Positions 1-5,286 of a stretch of DNA of 7,950 bases are shown in pieces (within the stretch, counting starts at the first letter, position 1; each line of letters starts with the position of its first letter). The stretch is from an uncultured Oribacterium sp. (GTDB taxonomy: Bacteria > Bacillota > Clostridia > Lachnospirales > Lachnospiraceae), in the NCBI GenBank assembly GCA_900772695.1, contig CAAGRO010000264.1, positions 1-7,950 of the forward strand, read 5' to 3'. The notes under the pieces are model-generated. The model saw nothing but the letters and a program-made list of their open reading frames with translations, was not told where the DNA came from and ran no database searches. The position numbers were made by a program, and so were the translations under genes.

Positions 1-1
1 C

Positions 2-448
2 CGCATCAAGTACACTGGTGCCCGCGAGTTCCTCGACTACTACGGACGGGAGGCTGTGCGCCGTCGAGGCGATGAGCTTCGCCGCATGCAGATCGACGCC
101 ATCGTCCCGGTGCCGGTCCACCCGAGCCGAAAGAGGAAGCGCGGCTACAACCAGGCGACCGTGCTCGCCGAGGTCATGGGCGCGGTGCTCGGCGTCCCGG
201 TCTACGAAGCGGCCCTCTACCGGCGCAAAAAAACCGCCGCCTCGAAGGAACTCAATGCGGCGGAACGTTTGAAAAATCTGATGTCGGCCTTTTACGCGGG
301 GCCGATCCCGCAGGATCTCCGGCGGGTGCTGCTGGTCGATGACATCTTCACGACCGGTGCCACCATGGAATCCTGTACGCGGACGCTGCTCGCAGCCGGC
401 GTCGAAGAGGTCTACTGCTTCGCCCTCGCGATCCGCTCCGAACGTTGA
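2..448 (+). CDS. ComFC-like phosphoribosyltransferase, 5' end outside the window
   Basis: This is the 3' part of a ComF/ComFC family phosphoribosyltransferase-like gene. The frame is open from position 2 to the TGA at 446-448, giving 148 residues, so the start lies upstream; family members are usually about 190-240 residues and often carry an N-terminal zinc-finger segment that would be in the missing part. Seen in the sequence: the family motif VPVPVHPSRKRKRGYNQA, a conserved K..L...ER..NL..AF block, and the PRPP-binding loop VLLVDDIFTTGAT near the C-terminus. Known of the family: ComFC takes part in DNA uptake for natural transformation in Firmicutes and ComF-like proteins occur widely, but the exact substrate is not settled. 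The next gene is convergent, so this is the last gene of its transcript. Family assignment is confident; a competence role here is inference. Confidence 0.9.
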   Translation, partial: RIKYTGAREFLDYYGREAVRRRGDELRRMQIDAIVPVPVHPSRKRKRGYNQATVLAEVMGAVLGVPVYEAALYRRKKTAASKELNAAERLKNLMSAFYAGPIPQDLRRVLLVDDIFTTGATMESCTRTLLAAGVEEVYCFALAIRSER

Positions 449-469
449 TCGCTTGTAACAGATCAAGTA

Positions 470-575
470 AGGGGAACCCGGAGGGGCGGCAATGAAGGCC
501 ATACGTAGGGTCCCCGGCTTAGATTGAACCGGCCTCGGAGTACTGTGCCTCCATTGCCGCCCCTCCGGTTCCCCT
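470..575. repeat. 106-bp long inverted repeat (hairpin) between convergent genes
   Basis: The left arm (470-499) and right arm (547-575) are nearly perfect reverse complements. About 24 bp pair around the core GGAGGGGCGGCAATG, with a single extra C in the left arm, then one mismatch and four more pairs (AGGC/GCCT). The roughly 47-base centre has only weak internal pairing (CCGG with CCGG). Neither side ends in a T run, so it is not a standard intrinsic terminator, although such a stem between convergent genes could still block or stabilise both transcript ends. The flanks carry an imperfect direct repeat, TGTAACAGATCA at 454-465 and TGTAACGATCA at 584-594. That arrangement could also suit a small palindromic mobile repeat, and the right flank repeat runs into the regulator's stop codon. 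Structure is certain; function is unknown. Confidence 0.8.
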
Positions 576-591
576 GCCCGAACTGTAACGA

Positions 592-1503
592 TCACTTCAC
601 GCGGGTCCAGTAGTCGCGGGCCAGCTCGATGAGGTCGAGCATCGGCTCCGAGGTGTAGCGGTCCTTCCGGTAGACGGCGACGGCGTGCATCATCGGGTGT
701 GTGCTGAGGTGGATGAGCTTCACGCCCTTCGGGATGGTGGTGTGGTGCGAGGCACTGATCAGCGCGGCACACTCATCGGCGGCGACCAGGGCGAGCTGGT
801 AGTTGATGCCCTCGGCGTCCATGTAGATGTCCGGCTCGAAGCCGGCCTCCTCGAAGACCTGCTCGGAGACCATACGCTCGGTGGAGTCCTTCGCGCCGAG
901 GCAGAACGGGACATCGCGGAAGCGACGGATGTCGATGACCTCCTCACCATCTGCATCCGTGATGGTTTCCGAAGCCAGCGGGTTCGAGCTCGCGACGGCG
1001 AGCATGATCTCGACATCGGCGAGGAACTCATAGTGCAGGCGGTAGTTCTGCTTGTCGCCCATCAGGATGATCCCGAGGTCGATCGCGCCGTTCTTGACGA
1101 GCTCCTGCGCCTTCAGGCCCTTCATGATGTTGAGCTGCAGCTTGACGGTCGGGTGCTGACGGTGAAACTTCTTATATAAAGAGGTCATCATGTAGTCGGC
1201 CTCGACGCCGGCGGCACCGACGGCGATCTCCTCATTGTGCAGCTTCGCGATATCGGAGATGCGGGAGTAGCAGTCCTTCTTCATGGCGATCATCTTCCGG
1301 GCGGTCTCGACGTAGATCCGCCCGGCCTCGGTGATGGCCCACTCGTTCCCTCGACGGTAGAAGAGCTTGGTGCCGAGCTCCTTCTCGAGGTTCAGAAGCT
1401 GGAGATTCAGCGCAGGCTGGGAGATGAAGAGCTTGTCGGCTGCGCGGGTGATATTCTTTTCCTCCGCGATGCGGATGATGTTTTCGATACGACGTAGATC
1501 CAT
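592..1503 (-). CDS. LysR-family transcriptional regulator
   Basis: A complete 303-residue LysR-type transcriptional regulator, the usual length for the family. Residues 1-60 form the winged helix-turn-helix DNA-binding domain, with the typical pattern ITRAADKLFISQPALNLQL followed by LEKELGTKLFYR. A linker helix follows, and from about residue 90 to the end lies the periplasmic-binding-protein-like effector domain, beginning EEIAVGAAGVEADY. The ATG start (complement of 1501-1503) is supported by a perfect AGGAGG (complement of 1509-1514) five bases upstream. LysR regulators bind DNA as tetramers and respond to a small molecule; this ligand cannot be told from the sequence. The gene is divergent from the rpmG-secE-nusG operon and convergent with the comFC-like gene, so no metabolic partner gene lies beside it. 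It may regulate itself, as is common in the family. It is GC-rich compared with the ribosomal genes. Confidence 0.93.
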   Translation of the reverse strand: MDLRRIENIIRIAEEKNITRAADKLFISQPALNLQLLNLEKELGTKLFYRRGNEWAITEAGRIYVETARKMIAMKKDCYSRISDIAKLHNEEIAVGAAGVEADYMMTSLYKKFHRQHPTVKLQLNIMKGLKAQELVKNGAIDLGIILMGDKQNYRLHYEFLADVEIMLAVASSNPLASETITDADGEEVIDIRRFRDVPFCLGAKDSTERMVSEQVFEEAGFEPDIYMDAEGINYQLALVAADECAALISASHHTTIPKGVKLIHLSTHPMMHAVAVYRKDRYTSEPMLDLIELARDYWTRVK

Positions 1504-1614
1504 GATGGCCTCCTGACGTAGTATTGCCTTCGGCGTTCAGGCGGGCGATGATGTCGCACCGGAAGCATTGGCCGAAGGACGGTGGATATGACATGGAAAA
1601 ATGCCTGTGATTCA

Positions 1615-1643
1615 AGTATATATGTCTCTCTAAATCTGTGCAA
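1615..1643 (-). promoter_or_regulatory. Predicted sigma-A promoter of the LysR regulator
   Basis: On the minus strand a -35 box TTGCAC (complement of 1638-1643) is followed by a 17-base spacer and a -10 box TATACT (complement of 1615-1620). This spacing is ideal. It would give an untranslated leader of roughly 100 bases before the regulator's start codon. Predicted from box matches only. Confidence 0.6.
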
Positions 1644-1699
1644 TAGAACTTTGAGAAAACTCTTGAAAAAATAAATAATGGGCGGTCGGCGGCAAACGC

Positions 1700-1728
1700 T
1701 TGACGCATAGGGTGCTTCATGGTATAGT
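1700..1728 (+). promoter_or_regulatory. Predicted sigma-A promoter of the rpmG-secE-nusG operon
   Basis: The -35 box TTGACG (1700-1705) and -10 box TATAGT (1723-1728) each differ from consensus by one base and are separated by exactly 17 bases. Transcription would start near 1735, giving a leader of about 80 bases ahead of rpmG. A strong promoter is expected for genes of the translation apparatus. Confidence 0.8.
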
Positions 1729-1741
1729 TGCCCCGTAATCA

Positions 1742-1761
1742 AGGGCTAGGCCCTATTTTTT
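1742..1761 (+). terminator. Small terminator-like hairpin at the start of the rpmG leader
   Basis: AGGGC (1742-1746) pairs with GCCCT (1750-1754) across a TAG loop, and a run of six T (1756-1761) follows after one A. This resembles a minimal intrinsic terminator, but the stem is only 5 bp and it would form within about 20 bases of the predicted transcription start. A 5'-protective stem or a weak attenuator are alternatives. Confidence 0.4.
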
Positions 1762-1767
1762 ATGCAC

Positions 1768-1791
1768 TAATTTCGTAATCATGCGAAGTTA
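1768..1791 (+). promoter_or_regulatory. Hairpin in the rpmG 5' leader
   Basis: TAATTTCG (1768-1775) pairs with CGAAGTTA (1784-1791), eight pairs including one G-U, around an eight-base loop. It ends nine bases before the ribosome binding site GGAGGT (1801-1806). It could modulate initiation at rpmG, but no known family is recognised. Confidence 0.4.
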
Positions 1792-1814
1792 AGAATCATT
1801 GGAGGTGAAGAGCC

Positions 1815-1964
1815 GTGCGTACAAAGATTATATTAGCATGTACAGAGTGTAAGCAGAGAAACTATTTCACGACGAAGGAGAAGAAGAATCATCCTGAGAG
1901 AATGGAAGTTCGTAAGTACTGCAGATTCTGTAAGAAGCACACGCTTCATAAGGAGACGAAGTAA
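1815..1964 (+). CDS. rpmG: 50S ribosomal protein L33 (zinc-binding form)
   Basis: A 49-residue L33, a small protein of the large ribosomal subunit located near the E site. It begins with GTG (1815-1817) at the family's usual N-terminus MRTKIILACTECK, and GGAGGT at 1801-1806 lies eight bases upstream. Two CxxC pairs, C9-T-E-C12 and C36-R-F-C39, show the zinc-binding version; many bacteria also carry a cysteine-free paralogue used under zinc limitation. Length and sequence are typical. It is the first gene of the operon, and its stop codon TAA overlaps the secE start in TAATG, suggesting translational coupling. Its small size and GTG start make it easy to miss in gene prediction. Confidence 0.95.
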   Translation: MRTKIILACTECKQRNYFTTKEKKNHPERMEVRKYCRFCKKHTLHKETK

Positions 1965-2161
1965 TGAGCGAGAAGAAGAATTCCGGTTTACAGGACTTCT
2001 TCAAGGGTCTTAAGACGGAATATAACAAAATTATTTTCCCGACGAGACAGGACATCATCAAGGAGACCACCGCAACCATCGTTGTCAGTCTCCTGGTCGG
2101 AGCGCTTATTGCTGTTCTTGATCTTATTATGAAGACGGGACTTGGTTTTATCATCAGATAA
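1964..2161 (+). CDS. secE: Preprotein translocase subunit SecE
   Basis: A 65-residue SecE of the short Gram-positive type with one membrane span; E. coli SecE has three spans and is about twice as long. SecE clamps SecY in the SecYEG channel that moves proteins across the cytoplasmic membrane. The conserved amphipathic region FFKGLKTEYNKIIFPTR (about residues 12-28) precedes the transmembrane segment (about residues 38-58, beginning TIVVSLLVG). The ATG at 1964 overlaps the last base of the rpmG stop, and AAGGAG (1950-1955) within rpmG gives an eight-base spacing. The gene lies between rpmG and nusG, the normal bacterial order. Confidence 0.95.
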   Translation: MSEKKNSGLQDFFKGLKTEYNKIIFPTRQDIIKETTATIVVSLLVGALIAVLDLIMKTGLGFIIR

Positions 2162-2170
2162 GGGGAAACT

Positions 2171-2701
2171 ATGTCAGAAATTAATCCTGCAGCTCGCTGG
2201 TATGTAGCACATACCTACTCAGGCTATGAGAACAAGGTTAAGATGGATCTGGAAAAGACGATCGAAAACCGTGGTCTTCAGGATCTGATCTTCGAAGTCA
2301 GCGTACCGATGCAGCCGGTCATCGAGATGAAGAACGGCGTCGAGAAGAAGTCTGATAAGAAGATGTTCCCTGGCTATGTTCTCGTAAACATGATAATGAA
2401 TCAGGAAACCTGGTACGTAGTGCGTAATACACGTGGCGTAACCGGATTCGTCGGCCCAGGATCAGAGCCGACACCTCTTTCCGAAGAGGAGATCAAGGCA
2501 CTTGGCTACAGAGCCCAGGAGGTCCTTGTAGATTTCGCGATCGGCGATACCGTAAATGTTACTTCCGGTGCATGGAAGGATACGGTGGGTGTCATTAGTG
2601 AGATCAATGATCAGAAGAAGACTGTTACCATCTCAGTTGAGATGTTTGGCAGAGAAACTCCGGTAGAGTTATCCTACGGAGAGATTCAGAAACTCAGATA
2701 A
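2171..2701 (+). CDS. nusG: Transcription termination/antitermination factor NusG
   Basis: A complete 176-residue NusG. It binds RNA polymerase, affects elongation and pausing and, through its KOW domain, can contact Rho or ribosomal protein S10. The N-terminal NGN domain (about residues 8-110) starts ARWYVAHTYSGYENKV and contains the hallmark KKMFPGYVLVNM and the conserved WYVVRNTRGVTGFVG. The C-terminal KOW domain (about 122-176) carries GDTVNVTSGAWKDTVGVI. The start is nine bases after the secE stop, with a weaker site (AAGGGG, about 2160-2166) close to the ATG. No insertion or specialised extension is present, so this is the housekeeping NusG rather than a specialised paralogue. Confidence 0.97.
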   Translation: MSEINPAARWYVAHTYSGYENKVKMDLEKTIENRGLQDLIFEVSVPMQPVIEMKNGVEKKSDKKMFPGYVLVNMIMNQETWYVVRNTRGVTGFVGPGSEPTPLSEEEIKALGYRAQEVLVDFAIGDTVNVTSGAWKDTVGVISEINDQKKTVTISVEMFGRETPVELSYGEIQKLR

Positions 2702-2713
2702 CGAAGTATGGGA

Positions 2714-2740
2714 GGGTTAATCAGGTCTGCTGATTACCCC
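2714..2740 (+). promoter_or_regulatory. Hairpin in the nusG-rplK intergenic leader
   Basis: TAATCAG (2718-2724) pairs perfectly with CTGATTA (2730-2736) around a five-base loop. After one T-C mismatch, GGG (2714-2716) can pair with CCC (2738-2740). No T run follows, so it is not a terminator. Its place ahead of rplK and rplA suits an L1-type autoregulatory site or an mRNA processing signal, since L1 is known to repress the L11 operon in E. coli by binding the rplK leader. The function here is inference. Confidence 0.45.
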
Positions 2741-2751
2741 GCAATTACCAC

Positions 2752-2760
2752 AAGGAGGTG
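2752..2760 (+). promoter_or_regulatory. Ribosome binding site that fixes the rplK start
   Basis: AAGGAGGTG lies here with its AGGAGG core at 2753-2758, eight bases before the ATG at 2767. An in-frame GTG at 2758 overlaps this site and so cannot be the real start. The mature L11 N-terminus (MAKKVEGYIK) agrees with 2767. Confidence 0.85.
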
Positions 2761-2766
2761 CCTCAT

Positions 2767-3192
2767 ATGGCAAAGAAAGTAGAAGGATACATCAAGTTAC
2801 AGATTCCAGCTGGTAAAGCAACTCCAGCTCCACCAGTAGGTCCGGCTCTCGGCCAGCATGGTGTTAATATCGTTGCATTCACGAAGGAATTCAATGCAAG
2901 AACAGCAAACGAGGGTGATGTTATCATCCCTGTAGTGATCACTGTTTATGCAGATAGAAGCTTCAGCTTCATCACGAAGACTCCTCCAGCAGCCGTTCTG
3001 ATCAAGAAGGCATGTAAGCTGCAGAAGGCTTCTGGTGAGCCAAACAAGAACAAGGTTGCTACCATCAGCAAGGCTGATCTCCAGAAGATCGCAGAGACAA
3101 AGATGAAAGATCTTAACGCTGCATCACTTGAGGCTGCTATGTCTATGATCGCAGGTACCTGCAGATCCATGGGCGTTGAAGTAGAGAAGTAA
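2767..3192 (+). CDS. rplK: 50S ribosomal protein L11
   Basis: A complete 141-residue L11, exactly the usual length. L11 binds the GTPase-associated region of 23S rRNA at the base of the L7/L12 stalk, where elongation factors act and where RelA senses uncharged tRNA. The N-terminal domain shows IKLQIPAGKATPAPPVGPAL and GQHGVNI. The proline-rich helix near residues 18-28 is the known contact for thiostrepton-type drugs. The C-terminal rRNA-binding domain (about 70-141) ends with IAGTCRSMGVEVE. It is followed 18 bases later by rplA, its usual operon partner. Start choice is set by the strong ribosome binding site at 2752-2760. Confidence 0.98.
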   Translation: MAKKVEGYIKLQIPAGKATPAPPVGPALGQHGVNIVAFTKEFNARTANEGDVIIPVVITVYADRSFSFITKTPPAAVLIKKACKLQKASGEPNKNKVATISKADLQKIAETKMKDLNAASLEAAMSMIAGTCRSMGVEVEK

Positions 3193-3210
3193 TAGGGAGG
3201 TCAACTGATT

Positions 3211-3903
3211 ATGAAGACAGGTAAGAGATATACAGCAGCCGCTCAGGGCTTTGACAGAACGGTAAAGTTCACCGAGGTTGACGCACTTGAGCTTGTAAAG
3301 AAGAATGCAACAGCAAAATTCGACGAGACCATCGAGCTCCATATCAGAACTGGTTGTGACTCACGTCACGCAGATCAGCAGGTTCGTGGTTCTGTCGTCC
3401 TTCCAGCCGGCACAGGTAAGAAGGTAAGAATCCTCGTATTTGCAAAGGGCGCTAAGGCCGATGAGGCTCAGGCAGCTGGTGCAGATTTCGTAGGAGCTGA
3501 GGAGCTTATTCCGAAGATCCAGGATGGCTGGTTTGATTACGATGTAATCATCGCTACTCCGGATATGATGGGTGTTGTTGGTCGTCTCGGTCGTGTACTT
3601 GGACCGAAGGGCTTAATGCCGAACCCGAAGACCGGTACTGTTACTATGGATGTTGCCAAGGCAATCGCTGATACCAAGGCTGGTAAGGTTGAGTATCGTC
3701 TTGACAAGGCAAACATCTTCCACGTAGCAATCGGTAAGGCTTCCTTCACAACTGAGCAGCTCAAGGAGAACCTTGATGCGATCATGGGCGCAATTGTAAA
3801 GGCAAGACCAGCTACATTAAAGGGAACCTACCTGAAGTCCGCTACACTGACTTCTACCATGGGTCCTGGCGTTAAGATGGATACCGTTCAGTTCGGTGCT
3901 TAA
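3211..3903 (+). CDS. rplA: 50S ribosomal protein L1
   Basis: A complete 230-residue L1, the normal bacterial length. L1 forms the mobile stalk beside the E site and helps release deacylated tRNA. The family signature GRVLGPKGLMPNPKTGTVT is near residues 127-145, and the N-terminal FDETIELHIRTG matches domain I. In many bacteria L1 also represses its own operon by binding mRNA. GGGAGG at 3195-3200 lies ten bases before the ATG. There is no terminator after the stop codon, so transcripts can run into the rplJ leader. A new promoter begins 18 bases after the gene. Confidence 0.98.
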   Translation: MKTGKRYTAAAQGFDRTVKFTEVDALELVKKNATAKFDETIELHIRTGCDSRHADQQVRGSVVLPAGTGKKVRILVFAKGAKADEAQAAGADFVGAEELIPKIQDGWFDYDVIIATPDMMGVVGRLGRVLGPKGLMPNPKTGTVTMDVAKAIADTKAGKVEYRLDKANIFHVAIGKASFTTEQLKENLDAIMGAIVKARPATLKGTYLKSATLTSTMGPGVKMDTVQFGA

Positions 3904-3921
3904 TCTTGACAAAATAGGGTA

Positions 3922-3950
3922 TTGACAGCGGCGTGAGCCGATGTTAATAT
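3922..3950 (+). promoter_or_regulatory. Predicted sigma-A promoter of rplJ-rplL
   Basis: A perfect -35 box TTGACA (3922-3927) and a -10 box TAATAT (3945-3950) are separated by 17 bases. Transcription would start about 3957, just before the conserved L10 leader. It gives rplJL an independent supply in addition to read-through from rplA, fitting the need for several L12 copies per ribosome. Confidence 0.8.
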
Positions 3951-3956
3951 ACACTG

Positions 3957-4075
3957 CGTATTAACCCGAAGACAGCAGGTGGTGCGTCCGCACCGTAAGT
4001 CAGAACGCCTGCCGAGGAAAGATACAAACGATTTTAGTTTGTTCAACCCCGTGTCTTTTGGCATGGGGTTTTCCT
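3957..4075 (+). promoter_or_regulatory. L10 leader (ribosomal protein autoregulatory RNA) with attenuator
   Basis: This untranslated leader matches the classical L10 leader. It has the conserved CCGAAGACAGCAGGTG (3966-3981), in which GCAGG (3975-3979) pairs with CCTGC (4008-4012), and the conserved GCCTGCCGAGGA. A side hairpin GGTGC/GCACC is at 3981-3994. A further stem, ACAAAC (4024-4029) with GTTTGT (4037-4042), precedes a terminator stem. Known mechanism in Bacillus: free L10-L12 complex binds the leader and favours the terminator, so excess protein lowers rplJL transcription. The match to the conserved core is recognised from memory and not from a covariance search. Confidence 0.88.
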
Positions 4076-4078
4076 TTT
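4045..4078 (+). terminator. Attenuator terminator in the L10 leader
   Basis: The left arm 4045-4055 (starting AACCCC) and right arm 4060-4070 (ending GGGGTT) form an 11-bp stem with two G-U pairs and a TTTT loop. The T-rich tract TTTTCCTTTT follows (4069-4078). It lies about 45 bases upstream of rplJ, where the regulated attenuator of this leader family normally sits. Confidence 0.85.
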
Positions 4079-4123
4079 GTAAAGGTTTATACGAAAAAAT
4101 CTTATAAGGAGGAAGAACCGAAA

Positions 4124-4621
4124 ATGGCAAAGGTTGAATTAAAGCAGCCGATCGTTGACGAAATCAAGGCACTCCTTGATGGCGCTGTCGCTGTTACTGC
4201 CGTTGATTATCTCGGACTTACGGTTGAGCAGGATACTGAGCTCCGTAAGCAGTTAAGAGAGGCTGGTGTTACTTACAAGGTATTTAAGAACACCCTGATC
4301 AAGAGAGCAGCAGAGGGTACAGATTTCGCTCAGCTTGATGGCGTACTTGAGGGTCCTACCGCTATTGCAGTTTCTAAGGATGATCCTGCAGCAGCAGCTA
4401 GAATCATCGCTAAGTTTGCTGAGAAGGCTACCAAGCTTGAGCTTAAGGCAGCTGTAGCAGAGGGCAAGCTTTACGATCAGAACGAGGTCAAGGTACTCGC
4501 AGCTATCCCTTCCAGAGAAGAGCTTCTCGGAAGACTTTGCGGATCCCTGCAGAGCCCGATCGCGAACTTCGCACGTGTCATCAATCAGGTGGCAGAGAAG
4601 AACGCAGAGCCAGCTGCTTAA
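4124..4621 (+). CDS. rplJ: 50S ribosomal protein L10
   Basis: A complete 165-residue L10, the base of the ribosomal stalk: its N-terminal domain binds 23S rRNA beside L11 and its C-terminal helix carries L12 dimers. Seen: the typical MAKVELKQPIVDEIKALL start, then YLGLTVEQDTELRKQLREAGVTYKV within the rRNA-binding domain, KNTLIKRAAEGTDF, LEGPTAIAVS, and a C-terminal helix near residues 140-160. The ATG at 4124 is preferred over an in-frame ATG at 4058 because the latter lies inside the attenuator stem, while AAGGAGG (4106-4112) sits 11 bases before 4124. It is controlled by the L10 leader upstream and followed by rplL. Confidence 0.97.
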   Translation: MAKVELKQPIVDEIKALLDGAVAVTAVDYLGLTVEQDTELRKQLREAGVTYKVFKNTLIKRAAEGTDFAQLDGVLEGPTAIAVSKDDPAAAARIIAKFAEKATKLELKAAVAEGKLYDQNEVKVLAAIPSREELLGRLCGSLQSPIANFARVINQVAEKNAEPAA

Positions 4622-4691
4622 TCAGCAGATGGACATCCGAAGCCGCGTAAGCGTGTGGAGGAACACAAAACATAAAAGAATTATTTTGAAC

Positions 4692-4705
4692 TGTGCATGA
4701 GCACA
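4692..4705 (+). promoter_or_regulatory. Small hairpin in the rplJ-rplL gap
   Basis: TGTGC (4692-4696) pairs with GCACA (4701-4705) around an ATGA loop, inside a 108-base gap between rplJ and rplL. It ends 11 bases before the rplL ribosome binding site GGAGG (4717-4721). It could influence the higher translation rate of rplL, but no known element is recognised. Confidence 0.3.
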
Positions 4706-4729
4706 AAATTTCAAATGGAGGAAATTAAA

Positions 4730-5101
4730 ATGGCTAAGTTAACTACTGAAGAGTTTATCGCAGCTATCAAGGAGCTTTCCGTTGTAGAGCTTAATGACCT
4801 TGTAAAGGCTGTTGAGGAAGAGTTTGGCGTATCTGCTGCTGCAGGTGTTGTTGTTGCTGCTGGCGCTGCTGCAGCTCCAGCTGAGGAGAAGACTGAGTTC
4901 GACGTAGAGCTTACTGATGTTGGTCCTAACAAGATCAAGGTTATCAAGGTTGTACGTGAGGCTACTGGTCTTGGCCTTAAGGAAGCTAAGGAGGCCGTTG
5001 AGGCTGCACCTAAGGTTCTCAAGGAGGCTGCTCCTAAGGCAGAGGCTGAGGATCTCAAGGCTAAGCTTGAGGCTGAGGGCGCTAAGGTTACCCTTAAGTA
5101 A
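4730..5101 (+). CDS. rplL: 50S ribosomal protein L7/L12
   Basis: A complete 123-residue L7/L12, the multicopy stalk protein that recruits and stimulates GTPase translation factors. The N-terminal dimerisation domain (about residues 1-32, starting MAKLTTEEFIAAIKEL) binds L10. An alanine/valine-rich hinge (about 35-52, AAAGVVVAAGAAAAPAEE) follows, and the C-terminal factor-binding domain (about 53-123) contains KIKVIKVVREATGLGLKEAK. The ATG at 4730 has GGAGG (4717-4721) eight bases upstream; an in-frame ATG at 4697 lies inside a hairpin and would add residues unlike the family. A strong terminator follows within 30 bases, so rpoB and rpoC are not co-transcribed directly behind it here. Confidence 0.98.
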   Translation: MAKLTTEEFIAAIKELSVVELNDLVKAVEEEFGVSAAAGVVVAAGAAAAPAEEKTEFDVELTDVGPNKIKVIKVVREATGLGLKEAKEAVEAAPKVLKEAAPKAEAEDLKAKLEAEGAKVTLK

Positions 5102-5130
5102 TAAAAGCGACGTTAAGTCAGAACTTTTAC

Positions 5131-5169
5131 AGAGCCGGAAGGTAAGTTACTTACCTTCCGGCTCTTTTT
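5131..5169 (+). terminator. Strong intrinsic terminator of the ribosomal operon
   Basis: A perfect 16-bp stem (left arm 5131-5146, starting AGAGCCGG; right arm 5150-5165, ending CCGGCTCT) with a TTA loop runs into five T (5165-5169). It starts 29 bases after the rplL stop codon. Confidence 0.95.
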
Positions 5170-5191
5170 GTATACGGATCAGAACGATAAG

Positions 5192-5219
5192 ATTTTCCAG
5201 ACAGTGTCTGGAAAATTTT
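5192..5219. terminator. Second terminator-like hairpin
   Basis: ATTTTCCAGAC (5192-5202) and GTCTGGAAAAT (5206-5216) form a perfect 11-bp stem with a three-base loop, followed by a short T run (5216-5219). A-rich and T-rich edges on both sides mean it could act in either direction. It may back up the main terminator and insulate the next promoter. Confidence 0.6.
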
Positions 5220-5286
5220 GTACGTTTTTATGCCCTCCCCGCCTCTTCCCGGTCCCATAATTTTAATAACCATCTCTGTGATTATT

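Larger units (their letters stand above)
1504..1814. other. Divergent intergenic region, lysR / rpmG operon
   Basis: This 311-base stretch has no convincing gene. It holds the regulator's ribosome binding site, an inverted repeat in the regulator's untranslated leader (CCTTCGGC at 1527-1534 and GCCGAAGG at 1571-1578), a minus-strand promoter (1615-1643), an AT-rich centre (about 1640-1680), the plus-strand operon promoter (1700-1728) and two small hairpins in the rpmG leader. The two -35 boxes are separated by about 56 bases, so the promoters diverge without overlapping. No clear palindromic T-N11-A LysR operator stands out. Confidence 0.75.

Noticed and set aside
491..526. Tiny frame starting ATGAAGGCC inside the long hairpin, with a GGAGG upstream
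   Set aside because: Only 11 codons, and both start and binding site are within the paired stem; chance is the simplest explanation.
449..591. tRNA or other structured RNA gene between the convergent genes
   Set aside because: The long single stem does not form a cloverleaf, no TTCGA-type T-loop is present, and no known RNA family is recognised.
685..1179. Plus-strand open frame opposite the LysR gene
   Set aside because: It lies antisense to a clear LysR coding sequence, its residues are rich in Asp/Glu/Leu/Arg as expected from a GC-rich shadow frame, and no ribosome binding site or family match is visible.
1644..1699. Possible LysR operator in the AT-rich spacer (near TTTGAGAAAACTCTT)
   Set aside because: Only a three-base GAG/CTC symmetry is present, and no convincing T-N11-A palindrome was found, so no operator is called.
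1232..1720. Minus-strand frame overlapping the lysR 5' end and promoter region
   Set aside because: It covers the promoter region and a shifted frame of lysR; its translation shows no domain, while the lysR frame has a perfect ribosome binding site and a full helix-turn-helix.
4058..4123. In-frame upstream extension of rplJ
   Set aside because: This ATG lies inside the attenuator stem, has no ribosome binding site and would add residues unlike L10; AAGGAGG at 4106-4112 supports 4124.
4697..4729. In-frame upstream extension of rplL
   Set aside because: The ATG is in the loop of a small hairpin and lacks a good binding site; GGAGG at 4717-4721 and the standard L12 N-terminus support 4730.
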